Origin: CAYSYM01 sp964435115
GTDB taxonomy: Bacteria; Chloroflexota; UBA6077; CF-72
Direction: 5' to 3'
DNA length: 64,000 bases
NCBI GenBank assembly: GCA_964435115.1
Contig: CAYSYM010000003.1
Span: 70,536 to 134,535, forward strand
The translations under genes and the position numbers were made by a program. Under the pieces are notes generated by a model. That model saw nothing but the letters and a program-made list of their open reading frames with translations, made no database searches and was not told the origin of the DNA. Each line of letters begins with the position of its first letter. Positions within the stretch are counted from its first letter, which is position 1. This document shows, one piece after another, positions 35,202-44,620 of the stretch.

Positions 35202-36512
35202 CTACTCGGCCACGCCCAGGTAGTCCATGAGCGCCGCCGCGTAGACCTTGGCGGTCTTCACCACCGCCTCGGCGGGGATGCGCTCGTCGATGCTGTGGTG
35301 GAAGTTCAGGGTGCCGTAGGCGAACGTGACGACGGGGATCTTCTGGAGGGAGATCATCTGCGAGATCCCCGTGGCGGCCGGGATGCCGGCGATGGTCGGC
35401 ACCTCGCCCTGCGTGTCGCGGATGCCCTCCACGAGCGACTGCACGAGCGGGTGATCGGCCGGCACCTCGTTCGAAGGCACCTCGCGGAGCAGCTCCGCCG
35501 AGACGTACAGGTCCCTGGCCGGGTCAGAAAGCTCCGCGCACAGCTTCTTCAGTTCCGCGAACGCTTGCCGCGAGTCCACAGTTGGGTCGATACGACGGTT
35601 GATGTAGAGCTCCACGACATCCGCCGGTCGGTTGGCCGCGCGTTGCGCTGTCTTCACGTTCATCAGCCGCATCGGTGGCTTGCCAGTGCCGACCACCGGG
35701 TCCACGTAGCTGTTCACCTGGCCCATGTGCGCCTGGATGGCCGGCATCACCCGGGCGAGGTTCTCGATCGCCGTCACCCCGTGCAGCGGCGTCATGCTGT
35801 GGTAGTTCTTGCCGTGCACGTCCACCCGGTACTGCTGCATGCCCGAGAAGGCGCGCACCACGTTCGTGTCGCCGATCGCCGAGAAGTAGGGCCGCGAGAC
35901 CTTCGAGAACTCGGTGGTCGTCCCGAACAACGCCACGTCCACGTCGAACGTGCGGGTGCTGGCCAGGTGCCGCATGCCGGCTACCCCGCCAGTCTCCTCG
36001 TCCACGTCGTTGATGACCAGCAGGTCGCCACGCAAGCGGATGCCCGCTGCCTGGAGCGCCTTCACCGCCCAGATCAGCGAGACAGTCGGCGACTTGTGGT
36101 CGCAGGTGCCCCGCCCGTAGACGTAGCCATCCTTGAGGATGCCGCCGAAGGGGTCGACGCTCCAGTCCGTCTTCGTCTCACCCGTCTCCGGGTCGATCCA
36201 GCTCTCGCCGTCCTTGACCGCCACCGTGTCGACGTGGGCATTGAAGAGCAGCCGTGGGCCGCCGCCCGCCCCCTTCCACTCGGAGATCGTGTTGGGCCGC
36301 CCCTTCTCCGCCTCCACCTGCTCCACGGCGAAACCGAGCGCTTCCCACTCGGCGCGCACGAGGTCAGCCATCTCCGCCTCGCCCGGCGAGCTAGGGTCCA
36401 GCCGCACGTTGACGCTCCTCGTGCGCACCATGCGCTGGAGCAGCGCCACCACGTCGGCGTGATGCTGGTCGAGGTACGCCACCACCGCCTGCTTCTGCTC
36501 AATCAACGTCAT
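35202..36512 (-). CDS. M20 family metallopeptidase (ArgE/DapE-like)
   Basis: 436-aa dizinc hydrolase. Metal ligands are visible in LLFNAHVDTVAV (His, with Asp two on), YGRGTCDHKSP (bridging Asp) and INDVDEETGG (catalytic Glu-Glu pair). GISQMISLQKIP and NFHHSIDERI carry the late ligands. The longer frame to 37394 only shadows the permease. ATG 36512 has AAGGGAA upstream. It is the last gene of the OppA-DppB-DppC operon, so it likely trims imported peptides or acyl-amino acids in the cytoplasm. Confidence 0.9.
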   Translation of the reverse strand: MTLIEQKQAVVAYLDQHHADVVALLQRMVRTRSVNVRLDPSSPGEAEMADLVRAEWEALGFAVEQVEAEKGRPNTISEWKGAGGGPRLLFNAHVDTVAVKDGESWIDPETGETKTDWSVDPFGGILKDGYVYGRGTCDHKSPTVSLIWAVKALQAAGIRLRGDLLVINDVDEETGGVAGMRHLASTRTFDVDVALFGTTTEFSKVSRPYFSAIGDTNVVRAFSGMQQYRVDVHGKNYHSMTPLHGVTAIENLARVMPAIQAHMGQVNSYVDPVVGTGKPPMRLMNVKTAQRAANRPADVVELYINRRIDPTVDSRQAFAELKKLCAELSDPARDLYVSAELLREVPSNEVPADHPLVQSLVEGIRDTQGEVPTIAGIPAATGISQMISLQKIPVVTFAYGTLNFHHSIDERIPAEAVVKTAKVYAAALMDYLGVAE

Positions 36513-36538
36513 CTCAGATTCCCTTTCGCGCGAGTGGG

Positions 36539-37465
36539 TTAGCGCTCCTTGAGGCGTGGATCGAGGGCATCGCGGATGCCGTCGCCCAGCAGGTTGAACG
36601 CCAGGACCGTCAGCATGATGGCCACGCCCGCCGAGAGCGCGATCCAGGGCGCCTTCTCCAGTTGCTGCGTGCCGCCCTGGATCATGCCACCCCAGGTGGG
36701 CGTGGGCGGCGCCACACCGAGCCCCAGGAAGCTCAGACTGGCCTCGGTGAGGATCGCGGCGCCGATGTTCAAGGTAGCGATCACCACGACCGGTGAGAGG
36801 ATATTGGGCATCACGTGGCGCGCCAGGATGCGCCAGTCCGGGGCGCCGATCACGCGGGCGGCGCTCACGTACTCGGTCTCGCGAGCGCTCAGTGTGGAGG
36901 CCCGGACGACGCGCGCGAAGCGGGGGACGTTGGTCACCGCGATAGCGGCGATGACGTTCCAGAGCCCGGAGCCCGCGGCGGCGACGATGGCGATGGCCAG
37001 CAAGATCGGCGGGAAGGTCAGCAGAACGTCCAGGAGGCGGACGATCAGCGCATCCACCCAGCCGCGATAGAAGCCAGCAAGCAGCCCGAGGAGCAGCCCG
37101 ACAATCGCGCCGATACCGACCGCCGCCAGGCCGACCGCCAACGATACCCGAGCGCCCCACAGCAGGCGGCTGAGGAGGTCGCGGCCGAACTCGTCGGCGC
37201 CCAGCACGTAGCCGTTGCTGCCGGGGGCCGAGAGGCGGCGCAGGAGCGATTGGGCCGTGGGGTCGCGTGGGGCAAGCAGGGGTGCCAGCACCGCCACCAG
37301 CAGAATCAGGGCCGCCACCACTCCGCCGATCACCAGGCTTGGGTGGCGGCGCAGCACCTGCCGCCAGCGGGCGGCGGGTATCAGCCCAGGCCACGGCGTG
37401 GGCCTCAGCGCCAGGAGGGCGGCCCGCGGACGCTCTAGCTGTACTTGATGCGCGGGTCGAGCCAC
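36539..37465 (-). CDS. Peptide/nickel ABC transporter permease, DppC type
   Basis: Inner-membrane permease with the DppC pattern: first span VIGGVVAALILLVAVLAPLL, then NGYVLGADEFGRDLLSRLLW, the conserved GTDxxGRDxxSR-like motif, and the EAA loop YVSAARVIGAPDWRILARHV. The start is uncertain. GTG 37465 overlaps dppB by 31 bp and gives 308 aa, the usual length; GTG 37357 would give 272 aa. It pairs with the DppB-type gene upstream. No DppD/DppF ATPases are nearby. Confidence 0.88.
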   Translation of the reverse strand: MARPAHQVQLERPRAALLALRPTPWPGLIPAARWRQVLRRHPSLVIGGVVAALILLVAVLAPLLAPRDPTAQSLLRRLSAPGSNGYVLGADEFGRDLLSRLLWGARVSLAVGLAAVGIGAIVGLLLGLLAGFYRGWVDALIVRLLDVLLTFPPILLAIAIVAAAGSGLWNVIAAIAVTNVPRFARVVRASTLSARETEYVSAARVIGAPDWRILARHVMPNILSPVVVIATLNIGAAILTEASLSFLGLGVAPPTPTWGGMIQGGTQQLEKAPWIALSAGVAIMLTVLAFNLLGDGIRDALDPRLKER

Positions 37466-38376
37466 GTGTAGACGAGGTCGGTCAGCAGGTTGATGAGGAT
37501 GAAGAGGGTCGCCACGGCGAACGTAACACCCTGGACCACCGGGTAGTCGCGCGCCAGGATCGCGTCCACCAGCAGCTTGCCGAGGCCCGGGCGCGCGAAC
37601 ACCGTCTCGGTCACCACCGCCCCGCCAACCAGGTAGCCCATGTTCAGCGCCGCCACCGTGGTGAGCGGAATTGCCGCGTTCTTCAGCGCGTGCACCCACA
37701 GCACCCGGCGCTCGCCGAGCCCCTTCGCGCGGGCGGTGCGGATGTGGTCCTGGGCGAGCACCTCGAGCAGACTGGAGCGGGTCATGCGCGCCAGCAAGGC
37801 CGCGGTCGCCGCGCCGAGGGCGATGCTAGGCAGGATAAGGTAGCGCGCCAGCGACGAGGGGTCATCCGGCTGGCCGGCGCCGATGGCCGGCAGCCAGCGT
37901 AGCGTGACCGAGAACACCAGGATGAAGACGATGCCCAGGAAGAACACCGGGGTGGACGTGCCGACTGTGGCCAGCAGCATGCTGCCGAAATCCCAGGCCG
38001 TGGCGCGCCGCACCGCGGCGACGACCCCCAGCGGCAGCCCGACGAGCGTCGCGAAGAGCATCGCGCCGAACGCGAGCTGCACGGTATAGCCGGCCCGTGC
38101 CACGATCTCGTCGAGCACCTGCCGCCTAGTCAGCAGCGACTGGCCCAGGTCGCCGCGCGCGTAGTCGAGGAGGAAGACGGCATACGCCTCGAGGAGCGGC
38201 CGGTCCAGGCCGAGCTGGGCCCGGAGCTGGGCCAGCGCCTCGGGCGTCGCCAGGTCGCCGAGCATCAGGCGCGCGGGGTCGCCAGGCGTCAGCCGGATGA
38301 TCAGGAAGACGAGGCTGACCACCCCGAGCAGCGTGATGGCCGCCAGCCAGAGCTGGCGGAGGAGGTGGTGGAGCAA
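37435..38376 (-). CDS. Peptide/nickel ABC transporter permease, DppB type
   Basis: 313 aa. The N-terminus LHHLLRQLWLAAITLLGVVS is followed by LTPGDPARLMLGD, a DppB hallmark, and the EAA loop HIRTARAKGLGERRVLWVHA. Start is a TTG at 38376, immediately after the binding-protein stop, consistent with coupled translation. It transports peptides or related compounds with DppC and the OppA-like binding protein. Confidence 0.9.
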   Translation of the reverse strand: MLHHLLRQLWLAAITLLGVVSLVFLIIRLTPGDPARLMLGDLATPEALAQLRAQLGLDRPLLEAYAVFLLDYARGDLGQSLLTRRQVLDEIVARAGYTVQLAFGAMLFATLVGLPLGVVAAVRRATAWDFGSMLLATVGTSTPVFFLGIVFILVFSVTLRWLPAIGAGQPDDPSSLARYLILPSIALGAATAALLARMTRSSLLEVLAQDHIRTARAKGLGERRVLWVHALKNAAIPLTTVAALNMGYLVGGAVVTETVFARPGLGKLLVDAILARDYPVVQGVTFAVATLFILINLLTDLVYTWLDPRIKYS

Positions 38377-38377
38377 G

Positions 38378-40039
38378 CTACTGGCTGACAGACACCGAGT
38401 ACATCTTCATCGAACGGAACGGGTCGGTCACGTAGCCCTGCACCCGCTTCTGCATGGCGTAGATCTGCTTCTCGTGGTCGAGGAAGCCGTAGTAGGCGCC
38501 GTCGAGCACGACCTGCTGGATCTTCTTGGAGAGCTCCTTGCGCCTGGCCAGGTCACCCGTCTGGCGGAACTCGTCGATCCAGCCATCCACCTCCTTGCTC
38601 TCCACGTAGGCCCAGTTCTGGCCCGGCGGGAAGCTGGCCGAGGCGAACCAGGTGTAGAGCAGGCGGTCAGCCGTTGGCTCCTGGCCGCGGCTGAGGATGA
38701 ACATGGGCGCCTCCCCGTTGCCGATGGCCGCGAGCAGCGAGCTGGCCTCGAGGACCTTGATCTCGGCGTTGATGCCGACCGCCTTCAGGTCCTCCTGGAT
38801 CACGGTCGCCGGCTTGGTGAAGCGGTCGATGTTTGGCACGTAGAACTGGAAAGAGAAGCCGTTGGGCAGGCCCGCCTGCGCCAGGAGCTGCTGGGCCTTG
38901 CCCGGGTCGTAGGCGCGCTGGGAGAGGCCGTCCACGTTCGCATCCACGCCGGGTGCCACCGCCTGAGTAGCGATCTCCGACATGCCCTTGAACAGGCCGT
39001 CCACCAGGGCCTGGCGGTTCACCGCGTACAGGACCGCCTCGCGCACCGCCTGCTTGTCGAACGGAGCGGCACGGCTGTTCATGCCGAAGAAGCGGGTGAT
39101 CAGCCCCGCTTTCTCGGAGATGGTGTACTTGTCCGACTCCTTCGTGTACTTCTCGTACTTGTCCGGGTCGGTCACCTGGATGATGTCCACGCTGCCGGCC
39201 TCGAAGGCGGCGTACATCGTGCTCGGGTCAGGGATCGGCTTGTAGACGATCCGTTCGAGCTTGGGCGCGCCGCCCCACCAATCCGGGTTGCGCGCCAGGA
39301 CGAGCTCCGTGCCAGGTGTCCAGCGCTCGAACTTGAAGGCGCCCGTTCCGACCGGCCGGTCGAAGAACTTGTCGCCCTGCTCCTTCACGCCCTTCTCGGG
39401 CACGACCCAGCCGCTCGCACCGGCGAGGGTGACCAGCAGCGAGGGGTCAGGAGCGGACAGGTTGAGCACCACCGTCTGGTCGTCCGGCGTCTCGACCGAC
39501 GTAACGCCCTTATACAGCCCGGCCCACGACGACTTGGTGGCCGGATCCTGAATGCGGGCGATGCTGAACTTGACGTCGGCGCTGCTGAGCGGCGTGCCGT
39601 CGTGGAACTTCACGCCCGGGCGAAGCTTGAAGGTGACCTTCTTGCCGCCGTCGGCCATCTCCCAGCTCGCGGCCAGCGCCGGCTCGATCTCGGTGGTGCC
39701 GAGCTTGTAGCGCACGAGCCCGTCGAACACGTTCCCCATCTCCTGCTGGTCGCCCACCGAAGTCAGCGTGGCCGGGTCGCGGATCGAGCTGTCGTACTGC
39801 ATGGCGGCGACGATCTGGCCGCCAGCCTGCGCTGGCTTCGGCGCCGTCGTGGCGGCCGGCTTGGCGGCGCCACCTGAGGTGGCCTGGGGTGGCGCGGTGG
39901 TCGCGGCGGGCGCGGCCGGCTGCGCAGCCTGCTGGCAGGCCGCCAGGAGAGAGCCGCCGGCTGCTACGCCGCCCACCGCGAGCAAGGCGCGCAGGAAACC
40001 GCGGCGTGAAACTGACTGCGACGGATGGCTGGAGGTCAT
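38378..40039 (-). CDS. Peptide-type ABC substrate-binding lipoprotein (family 5, OppA/DppA-like)
   Basis: 553 aa. The Tat-type signal SRRGFLRALLAVGG ends in lipobox LLAAC (Cys35). An Ala/Pro/Thr linker precedes a family-5 domain with KFHDGTPLSSADVKFSIARI and AVREAVLYAVNRQAL, both family signatures. ATG 40039 has GGGGGAG upstream; the frame to 40678 is a shadow of the regulator. It feeds the DppB/DppC permeases immediately downstream. Confidence 0.93.
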   Translation of the reverse strand: MTSSHPSQSVSRRGFLRALLAVGGVAAGGSLLAACQQAAQPAAPAATTAPPQATSGGAAKPAATTAPKPAQAGGQIVAAMQYDSSIRDPATLTSVGDQQEMGNVFDGLVRYKLGTTEIEPALAASWEMADGGKKVTFKLRPGVKFHDGTPLSSADVKFSIARIQDPATKSSWAGLYKGVTSVETPDDQTVVLNLSAPDPSLLVTLAGASGWVVPEKGVKEQGDKFFDRPVGTGAFKFERWTPGTELVLARNPDWWGGAPKLERIVYKPIPDPSTMYAAFEAGSVDIIQVTDPDKYEKYTKESDKYTISEKAGLITRFFGMNSRAAPFDKQAVREAVLYAVNRQALVDGLFKGMSEIATQAVAPGVDANVDGLSQRAYDPGKAQQLLAQAGLPNGFSFQFYVPNIDRFTKPATVIQEDLKAVGINAEIKVLEASSLLAAIGNGEAPMFILSRGQEPTADRLLYTWFASASFPPGQNWAYVESKEVDGWIDEFRQTGDLARRKELSKKIQQVVLDGAYYGFLDHEKQIYAMQKRVQGYVTDPFRSMKMYSVSVSQ

Positions 40040-40055
40040 AAGGCTCCCCCTTCGG

Positions 40056-40820
40056 CTACTGGCTGGCGGCGGCTGTGCCGTCGCTGGGTGCTGGATGGCG
40101 GAGAGGTGACGAGGAACCAGCCGATGACTCGGCGCCATCGGCCTGGGGCGTGAGCTGCTCGAGCGCGCGCAGCCCACGCTCCCGGTCGCCGTCGATGTGC
40201 GCCCGCGCCGCCGTGGCGGCCGCTTCCGGATCGCGGGCGGCGACGGCGGCGTAGATGGCCCAATGCTCCCGCTCCGTGGCCTGAGCCCCTGAGCTGTTGG
40301 CGAAGATGATGCCTCGCAACGGCAGGACGGGCGCGCGGATGAAGCCCAGCAGCTCCGCGAGCAGCCGGTTGTGGGTGGCTGTGGCGAGCGCATTGTGGAA
40401 CTCCACGGTGGTCCGCGCCGCCGCCGCGGGGTCGGCACCGTGCAGCGTCCTGGAGGATCGCTCCAGGCTGGCAGCCAGGGCCTCCAGCTCGGCCGGTGTT
40501 GCGTGCCGCGCGGCCATCGCGGTCGCCTCGGGCTCGAGCAGCTCGCGACAGGCGCAGAATTCCAGGAACACCACGCGGTCAGGCCGGGCCACGAAGAAGC
40601 GGCCACCAACATCGGTGTCCACCAGGCGGTCGCGGACGAGCTGGCGGAGCGCATCGCGGACCGGTGTGCGGCTGACACCGAGCTGGCCCGCGAGGCGGGT
40701 GTCGAGGAGCCGCTCGCCGGGGCGCAGGTCGCCGGCCAGGATGCGCGCCCGCAGCCGGTCGTAGGCGCGCTCGTAGAGCGGCGGGGCCTTCTCCAGCTCG
40801 GGCCCGGGGGCAGTCACCAC
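40056..40820 (-). CDS. GntR-family regulator with FCD domain
   Basis: 254 aa. The winged helix spans about residues 10-75 and includes LLDTRLAGQLGVSRTPVRDA. The FCD domain follows with a metal-type His in TTVEFHNAL. The tail is Ser/Pro-rich. It heads the peptide transporter operon (17 bp before OppA) and is divergent from ggt. GTG 40820 is only about five bases from the inferred transcription start, so it may be leaderless. It probably represses itself and perhaps ggt. Confidence 0.88.
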   Translation of the reverse strand: MVTAPGPELEKAPPLYERAYDRLRARILAGDLRPGERLLDTRLAGQLGVSRTPVRDALRQLVRDRLVDTDVGGRFFVARPDRVVFLEFCACRELLEPEATAMAARHATPAELEALAASLERSSRTLHGADPAAAARTTVEFHNALATATHNRLLAELLGFIRAPVLPLRGIIFANSSGAQATEREHWAIYAAVAARDPEAAATAARAHIDGDRERGLRALEQLTPQADGAESSAGSSSPLRHPAPSDGTAAASQ

Positions 40821-40831
40821 GTCGCGGGTAC

Positions 40832-40859
40832 AGTATTCTGCATCCTGCACTCTCGTCAA
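40832..40859 (-). promoter_or_regulatory. Candidate promoter and operator of the gntR-oppA operon
   Basis: On the minus strand TTGACG (40854-40859) is followed after 16 bases by AATACT (40832-40837). The -10 lies inside TGCAG-AATA-CTGTA, an inverted repeat with one mismatch, which could be the regulator's operator. The predicted start is about five bases before the GTG at 40820. The site lies in a 56-bp gap shared with the divergent ggt gene. Confidence 0.45.
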
Positions 40860-40876
40860 GGCCGCTGGAGCACTCG

Positions 40877-42586
40877 ATGCCGCTCTTCCCGCTCGCGTCG
40901 CACGGCTGCCACGATCTCGTGGCGGCCGGTGGTCTCTCCTCCTCGTCTCACCCACTCGCGTCCGCCGCCGGGGCCCAGATGCTCCTGCGTGGCGGGAACG
41001 CCGTGGACGCGGCGCTCGCCACCGCTTTCGCGCTGGTGGTCTGCGAGCCGGCCATGTCCCACCTGGGCGGCCAGGGCACCATGCTCATCCAACTCGAGGG
41101 CGAGAGCGAAGCCACCGGTATCGACGGCTACCCCACCGCGCCCGCCGCGGCTCGCCCGGACATGTACGAGTGGATCGAGAGTCCCACGCAGGGTGGCTAC
41201 CGCTTCTGGACTAAGGGTGACCTGAACACGACCGGCGCGCTCGCGGTGGCCGTCCCCGGCGCCATCGCCGCCTGGCTGTACGCCCACCGCCGCTGGGCGA
41301 CGCTCCCGCTGCAGACTCTCGCCGCCCCGGCCGTCGCCTACGCCCGCGAGGGTGTGCCCATGACCCGGCGCATGGCGCTCTTCACCGCCGAGGCGCGCGA
41401 GCGACTCGCCCGCTTCCCGGCGTCGGCCGCGCTGTTCCTCCACCCCGATGGAAGCCCGCTCGAGGAGGGCGACGTCGTCACCCAGCCAGACCTGGCTCGC
41501 ACGATCGACCTGATCGTGGATGGTGGCGAGGCGGTCTTCCACCGGGGTGAGATCGCCCGGGCGATCGTCGACTGCGTGCGTGGCGAGAGCGGCATCCTGA
41601 CGCTGGACGACCTCGACCGTTACCCGCGCGAGCAGTTTCGGGTGCTGGAGCCGCAGTGCGCGCCCTTCCGCGAGTACGAGGTCGTGGTGAGCCCACCCTC
41701 CAGCAGCGCCACTCTGCTGCCGCTCCTGCGGCTGCTCGACGGATTTCCACTCGTGGCGTACGACCCGCTCGACTCGGCGCGGCTCCACCTGCTGGCCGAG
41801 TGCATGAAGCGGGCGTTCGCCGACCGTGTGCCCTACACAGGCGACCACGCCTTCGTGGACATCCCGCTGGAGGGCCTGGTCTCGGCCGCCTATGCCGACC
41901 AGCGCCGGGCGGAGATCGATCCGGGGCACGCCACGTTCCCCGGTCCGGGGGACCCGTGGGCGTACAGCCGGACCAGACGGCCGGGGACGCCAGCCGGCGC
42001 CGGGCTAGTGGACAACCCCTCTGCCTGCACCACCCACCACGTGCACGCCGACCGCTGGGGCGGCCTGGTGTCCTGGACGCAGACGCAGGGCGACGCCTTC
42101 GGGAGCGCCATGGTGGTCCCGGGCTACGGGTTCCTGCTGAACAACGCCATGAAGCTGTTCGACCCCCGACCGGGCGGGAGCAACTCCATCGCGCCGGGGA
42201 AGCGCCCGGGCACCGCGCCCTGCCCGACCCTGGTGCGTAAGGGTGGGCGTCCCGTGATGGCGCTCGGGAGCCCCTCGGGCACCCGGATCATCAACGCCAT
42301 CGCGCAGACGCTGGCCAACGTGCTCGACCACCACAGGTGCTTGCAGGCGGCCGTCGAGCTGCCGCGCATCCACTGGTCCGGGGACGAGTTCGAGGTGGAG
42401 GCCGACATTCCCACCGCCACGCTCGACGCCCTGCGGAGCATGGGCCACACCCTCGAGGTGCGGAACGCGAAGTCGCCCTGGTTCGGCGCGGTGCAGGCGG
42501 TGGCCTGGGAGCCAGACCTGGGCATCGCCCACGGGGCGGCTGACCCTCGGCGCCAGGGCGCCGTGGCTGGCGTGGCGCTGCTCTGA
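40877..42586 (+). CDS. ggt: Gamma-glutamyltransferase family protein
   Basis: 569-aa Ntn-hydrolase that is normally cleaved to two subunits and removes gamma-glutamyl groups from glutathione or other conjugates. The N-terminal GGNAVDAALATAFALVVCEP and SHLGGQGTMLIQ fit the family. The autocleavage and catalytic Thr is Thr385 in NPSACTTHHVHADRWGG. GSPSGTRIINAIAQTLANVL is the conserved C-terminal stretch. No signal peptide is seen, so it may be cytoplasmic. It is divergent from the peptide-uptake operon, suggesting use of gamma-glutamyl peptides. Confidence 0.9.
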   Translation: MPLFPLASHGCHDLVAAGGLSSSSHPLASAAGAQMLLRGGNAVDAALATAFALVVCEPAMSHLGGQGTMLIQLEGESEATGIDGYPTAPAAARPDMYEWIESPTQGGYRFWTKGDLNTTGALAVAVPGAIAAWLYAHRRWATLPLQTLAAPAVAYAREGVPMTRRMALFTAEARERLARFPASAALFLHPDGSPLEEGDVVTQPDLARTIDLIVDGGEAVFHRGEIARAIVDCVRGESGILTLDDLDRYPREQFRVLEPQCAPFREYEVVVSPPSSSATLLPLLRLLDGFPLVAYDPLDSARLHLLAECMKRAFADRVPYTGDHAFVDIPLEGLVSAAYADQRRAEIDPGHATFPGPGDPWAYSRTRRPGTPAGAGLVDNPSACTTHHVHADRWGGLVSWTQTQGDAFGSAMVVPGYGFLLNNAMKLFDPRPGGSNSIAPGKRPGTAPCPTLVRKGGRPVMALGSPSGTRIINAIAQTLANVLDHHRCLQAAVELPRIHWSGDEFEVEADIPTATLDALRSMGHTLEVRNAKSPWFGAVQAVAWEPDLGIAHGAADPRRQGAVAGVALL

Positions 42587-42613
42587 GCGCCCGGCTGCGG
42601 CGCGCCAGGACGG

Positions 42614-42637
42614 CTGCCCCCGCCGACTGGGGGGCAG
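42614..42637. terminator. Hairpin between ggt and the convergent Uma2 gene
   Basis: CTGCCCCC and GGGGGCAG form an 8-bp stem around an 8-base loop, 28 bp after the ggt stop and 24 bp before the end of the convergent gene. It is suitable as a bidirectional terminator. Confidence 0.5.
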
Positions 42638-42660
42638 GGGCGCGCGCTCCGCGCTGGTTG

Positions 42661-43230
42661 CTACGCAGCGGGCGCCAGGCCCTCGTAGATGTCGGCCAGC
42701 GACAGCTCGAGCGCTGGACACGGGAACGGTACCCGACCCTCGCCCTCCACCTCCGCCTGCCACCAGACGCCCTGCTCGTCCCGCCAGTGTCGGGCGACCC
42801 GGCACTCGTCGCGATAGACGACGACGTACGCCTTGAGGCTGGGGAGGCGGCGATAGGCCAGCAGCTTCTCGCGCCGGTCGATCGCCTCGGTGCTCGGCGA
42901 GAGCACCTCCACCACCAGGCAGGGGCGGCTCTTGTACCACTCCTCGGTGTCCTCGGGGTCGCACACCACCTGGATGTCCGGGTAGTAGACGGCGTCGTCC
43001 GCCACGCGCAGCTTCATGTCGCTGCCGTAGACCCGGCACGGCCCGCCGCGAGCCGCCATCCACAGGTGCGCGGCGAGGTTCATGGCGATCCGGTTGTGGC
43101 GGTCGCTGGCGCCGGCGAGCGCGTACAGCTCGCCGCCCACGTACTCGTGGCGAACCGAGCTCGCCTCCTCCAGGCGCAGGTACTCCTCCACGCTGAGGTA
43201 CGGGTGAGGTGTTGCGGCGTGGAGCGCCAT
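42661..43230 (-). CDS. Uma2 family protein (DUF820, putative restriction-like nuclease)
   Basis: 189 aa with the Uma2 layout: LSVEEYLRLEEASSVRHEYV, GGELYALAGASDRHNRI, then the PD-(D/E)xK-like core YYPDIQVVCDPED and CLVVEVLSPSTEA. The acidic residues and the Glu of VVEVLS fit the nuclease fold. Such proteins are abundant in Chloroflexota and cyanobacteria and their function is unknown. ATG 43230 lies at the expected N-terminus. It is a single gene, on the same strand as the acoX-like gene 68 bp upstream. Confidence 0.88.
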   Translation of the reverse strand: MALHAATPHPYLSVEEYLRLEEASSVRHEYVGGELYALAGASDRHNRIAMNLAAHLWMAARGGPCRVYGSDMKLRVADDAVYYPDIQVVCDPEDTEEWYKSRPCLVVEVLSPSTEAIDRREKLLAYRRLPSLKAYVVVYRDECRVARHWRDEQGVWWQAEVEGEGRVPFPCPALELSLADIYEGLAPAA

Positions 43231-43298
43231 GTGGACAGTGTACCGCTCCCTGTCCACCTCTCCAGGCGGGCGAGAACGCGTGCGGACCTGTCGCGCCG

Positions 43299-44348
43299 CT
43301 ACGTGGGCGGGCTGCCGAGGCGGAAGGCGCCCACCTGCTGCGCCCAGGCGAGCGTGGCCGGGACGTCCACGACCCACGGCCCGTGGCGATCGAGCTTCAG
43401 ACGGACTACGTCCTGGCGCACCTGGAAGCTCCGCTCGCCGTCCAGCGTGACCGTGCCATCGAGCGGCCCCACCAGGACCGTCTCGCCGGCGCGGACCTCG
43501 TGCAGCGGCCCGACCTCCGCCCGCGCCACCATCCCCGGCGCGACCAGCGCCAGCACGCTCGCCCCGGCGCCCAGCTCGGCGAAGGCGCCCCACGGCTCGG
43601 TCGGGTGGATCGTGGTCAGCGCTCCAGCCAGGCTCGAGAGGCCCATGCTCCCCGGGAGCGCCCGCGTCACCATGAAGGCGACCACCTGCGCTGGATCCCA
43701 CACCGCCCGGCTGCCGACCGTCGTGTCGCGGGTGATCGCCGCGTCCACGAGGGCGACGTCCGCCCGACCGTCGGCGGAGACGCGGATCAGCTTGTGCCTC
43801 ACCAGGCAGCCGGCGCGGATGGCGTCGTCCCTCGGCTGGCGGCACAGGAAGCCGGCCGCGAACCCGGCCACGGTAGGTTCCACGGGCAGGGGGAACACGT
43901 TGTTCGTACCAGCGGCGAGGGGCAGGAGGGGAACCTCGCGCGCCGCGAGCGCCACCAGCCGGTTCGTCCCGTCCCCGCCATGGGTGACCAGCACACGAAC
44001 GCCATCGTGGACCATCGCCTCCGTGGCGCGAAGCGTGTCCTCGGGCGTATCGCAGACCGTGTCACTCGCCGGCAGCAGCGTGAGGTCCGCCACGGCCTCG
44101 GCGGCGCGGGCGACCAGGGCATACCTGTCGGGCATGTAGCGGACCCGGTGGACACCTGCTGCACGGAGACCGACCAGCAGCCGACGGACGAGCTTGACGC
44201 GCTCGTAATTGGTGAGGCTGCTGGCCGGTGCCACCAGCCGACGGACGTCCCGCCCGGCGTGCGGGTTGACGACGAGCCCCACGCAGGGTCCGCCGGGCGC
44301 CGGGGGCGAGTCACCCGCCACCCGGCCTCCATCTCCCGGCCCCTCCAC
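43299..44348 (-). CDS. acoX: ATP-NAD kinase-like protein, AcoX type
   Basis: 349 aa. VGLVVNPHAGRDVRR opens a NAD-kinase-like fold and VLVTHGGDGTNRLVA holds the GGDGT nucleotide-binding motif; LPLAAGTNNVFP follows. This domain order with TPP-dependent E1 genes next door matches AcoX of acetoin-catabolism operons, whose precise role is unclear. GTG 44348 starts 29 bp after the lipoyl-domain gene in the same operon. It is normal in length for AcoX. Confidence 0.8.
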   Translation of the reverse strand: MEGPGDGGRVAGDSPPAPGGPCVGLVVNPHAGRDVRRLVAPASSLTNYERVKLVRRLLVGLRAAGVHRVRYMPDRYALVARAAEAVADLTLLPASDTVCDTPEDTLRATEAMVHDGVRVLVTHGGDGTNRLVALAAREVPLLPLAAGTNNVFPLPVEPTVAGFAAGFLCRQPRDDAIRAGCLVRHKLIRVSADGRADVALVDAAITRDTTVGSRAVWDPAQVVAFMVTRALPGSMGLSSLAGALTTIHPTEPWGAFAELGAGASVLALVAPGMVARAEVGPLHEVRAGETVLVGPLDGTVTLDGERSFQVRQDVVRLKLDRHGPWVVDVPATLAWAQQVGAFRLGSPPT

Positions 44349-44377
44349 CCGTGACCTGCCACCAGCGCCTGGGTGCG

Positions 44378-44620
44378 CTACTCAACGATCGCCAGGTCCT
44401 GGCCCGGGCCGAAGGTGCCATCTTGCGGGACGAGGATCTTCGCCAGCGTCCCGTCGGCCGGCGCCTCGACCTCGAGCGTGGCCTTGACAAGCACGACTTC
44501 CGCCACCGGCTCGCCGCGGCGGACGCGTGCCCCCTCCCCCACCAGCCAGCGTGCCAGCAGCGCCTCGGTGCCCGGATCCACGTCCTGCCAGGCGTCGTCG
44601 GGCAGGCGAACCGCTCCCAT
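44378..44620 (-). CDS. Stand-alone lipoyl-domain protein
   Basis: Only 80 aa. It reads GEPVAEVVLVKATLEVEAPADG, with Lys in VKATLEV as the probable lipoylation site (relatives have DKA). It thus forms one biotinyl/lipoyl domain without the E1-binding or acyltransferase domains of an E2. It would carry acyl groups from the E1 encoded upstream. ATG 44620 has GAGGAGG before it; a longer frame to 44668 overlaps the E1 beta end. Position and strand show it belongs to the dehydrogenase operon. Confidence 0.85.
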   Translation of the reverse strand: MGAVRLPDDAWQDVDPGTEALLARWLVGEGARVRRGEPVAEVVLVKATLEVEAPADGTLAKILVPQDGTFGPGQDLAIVE

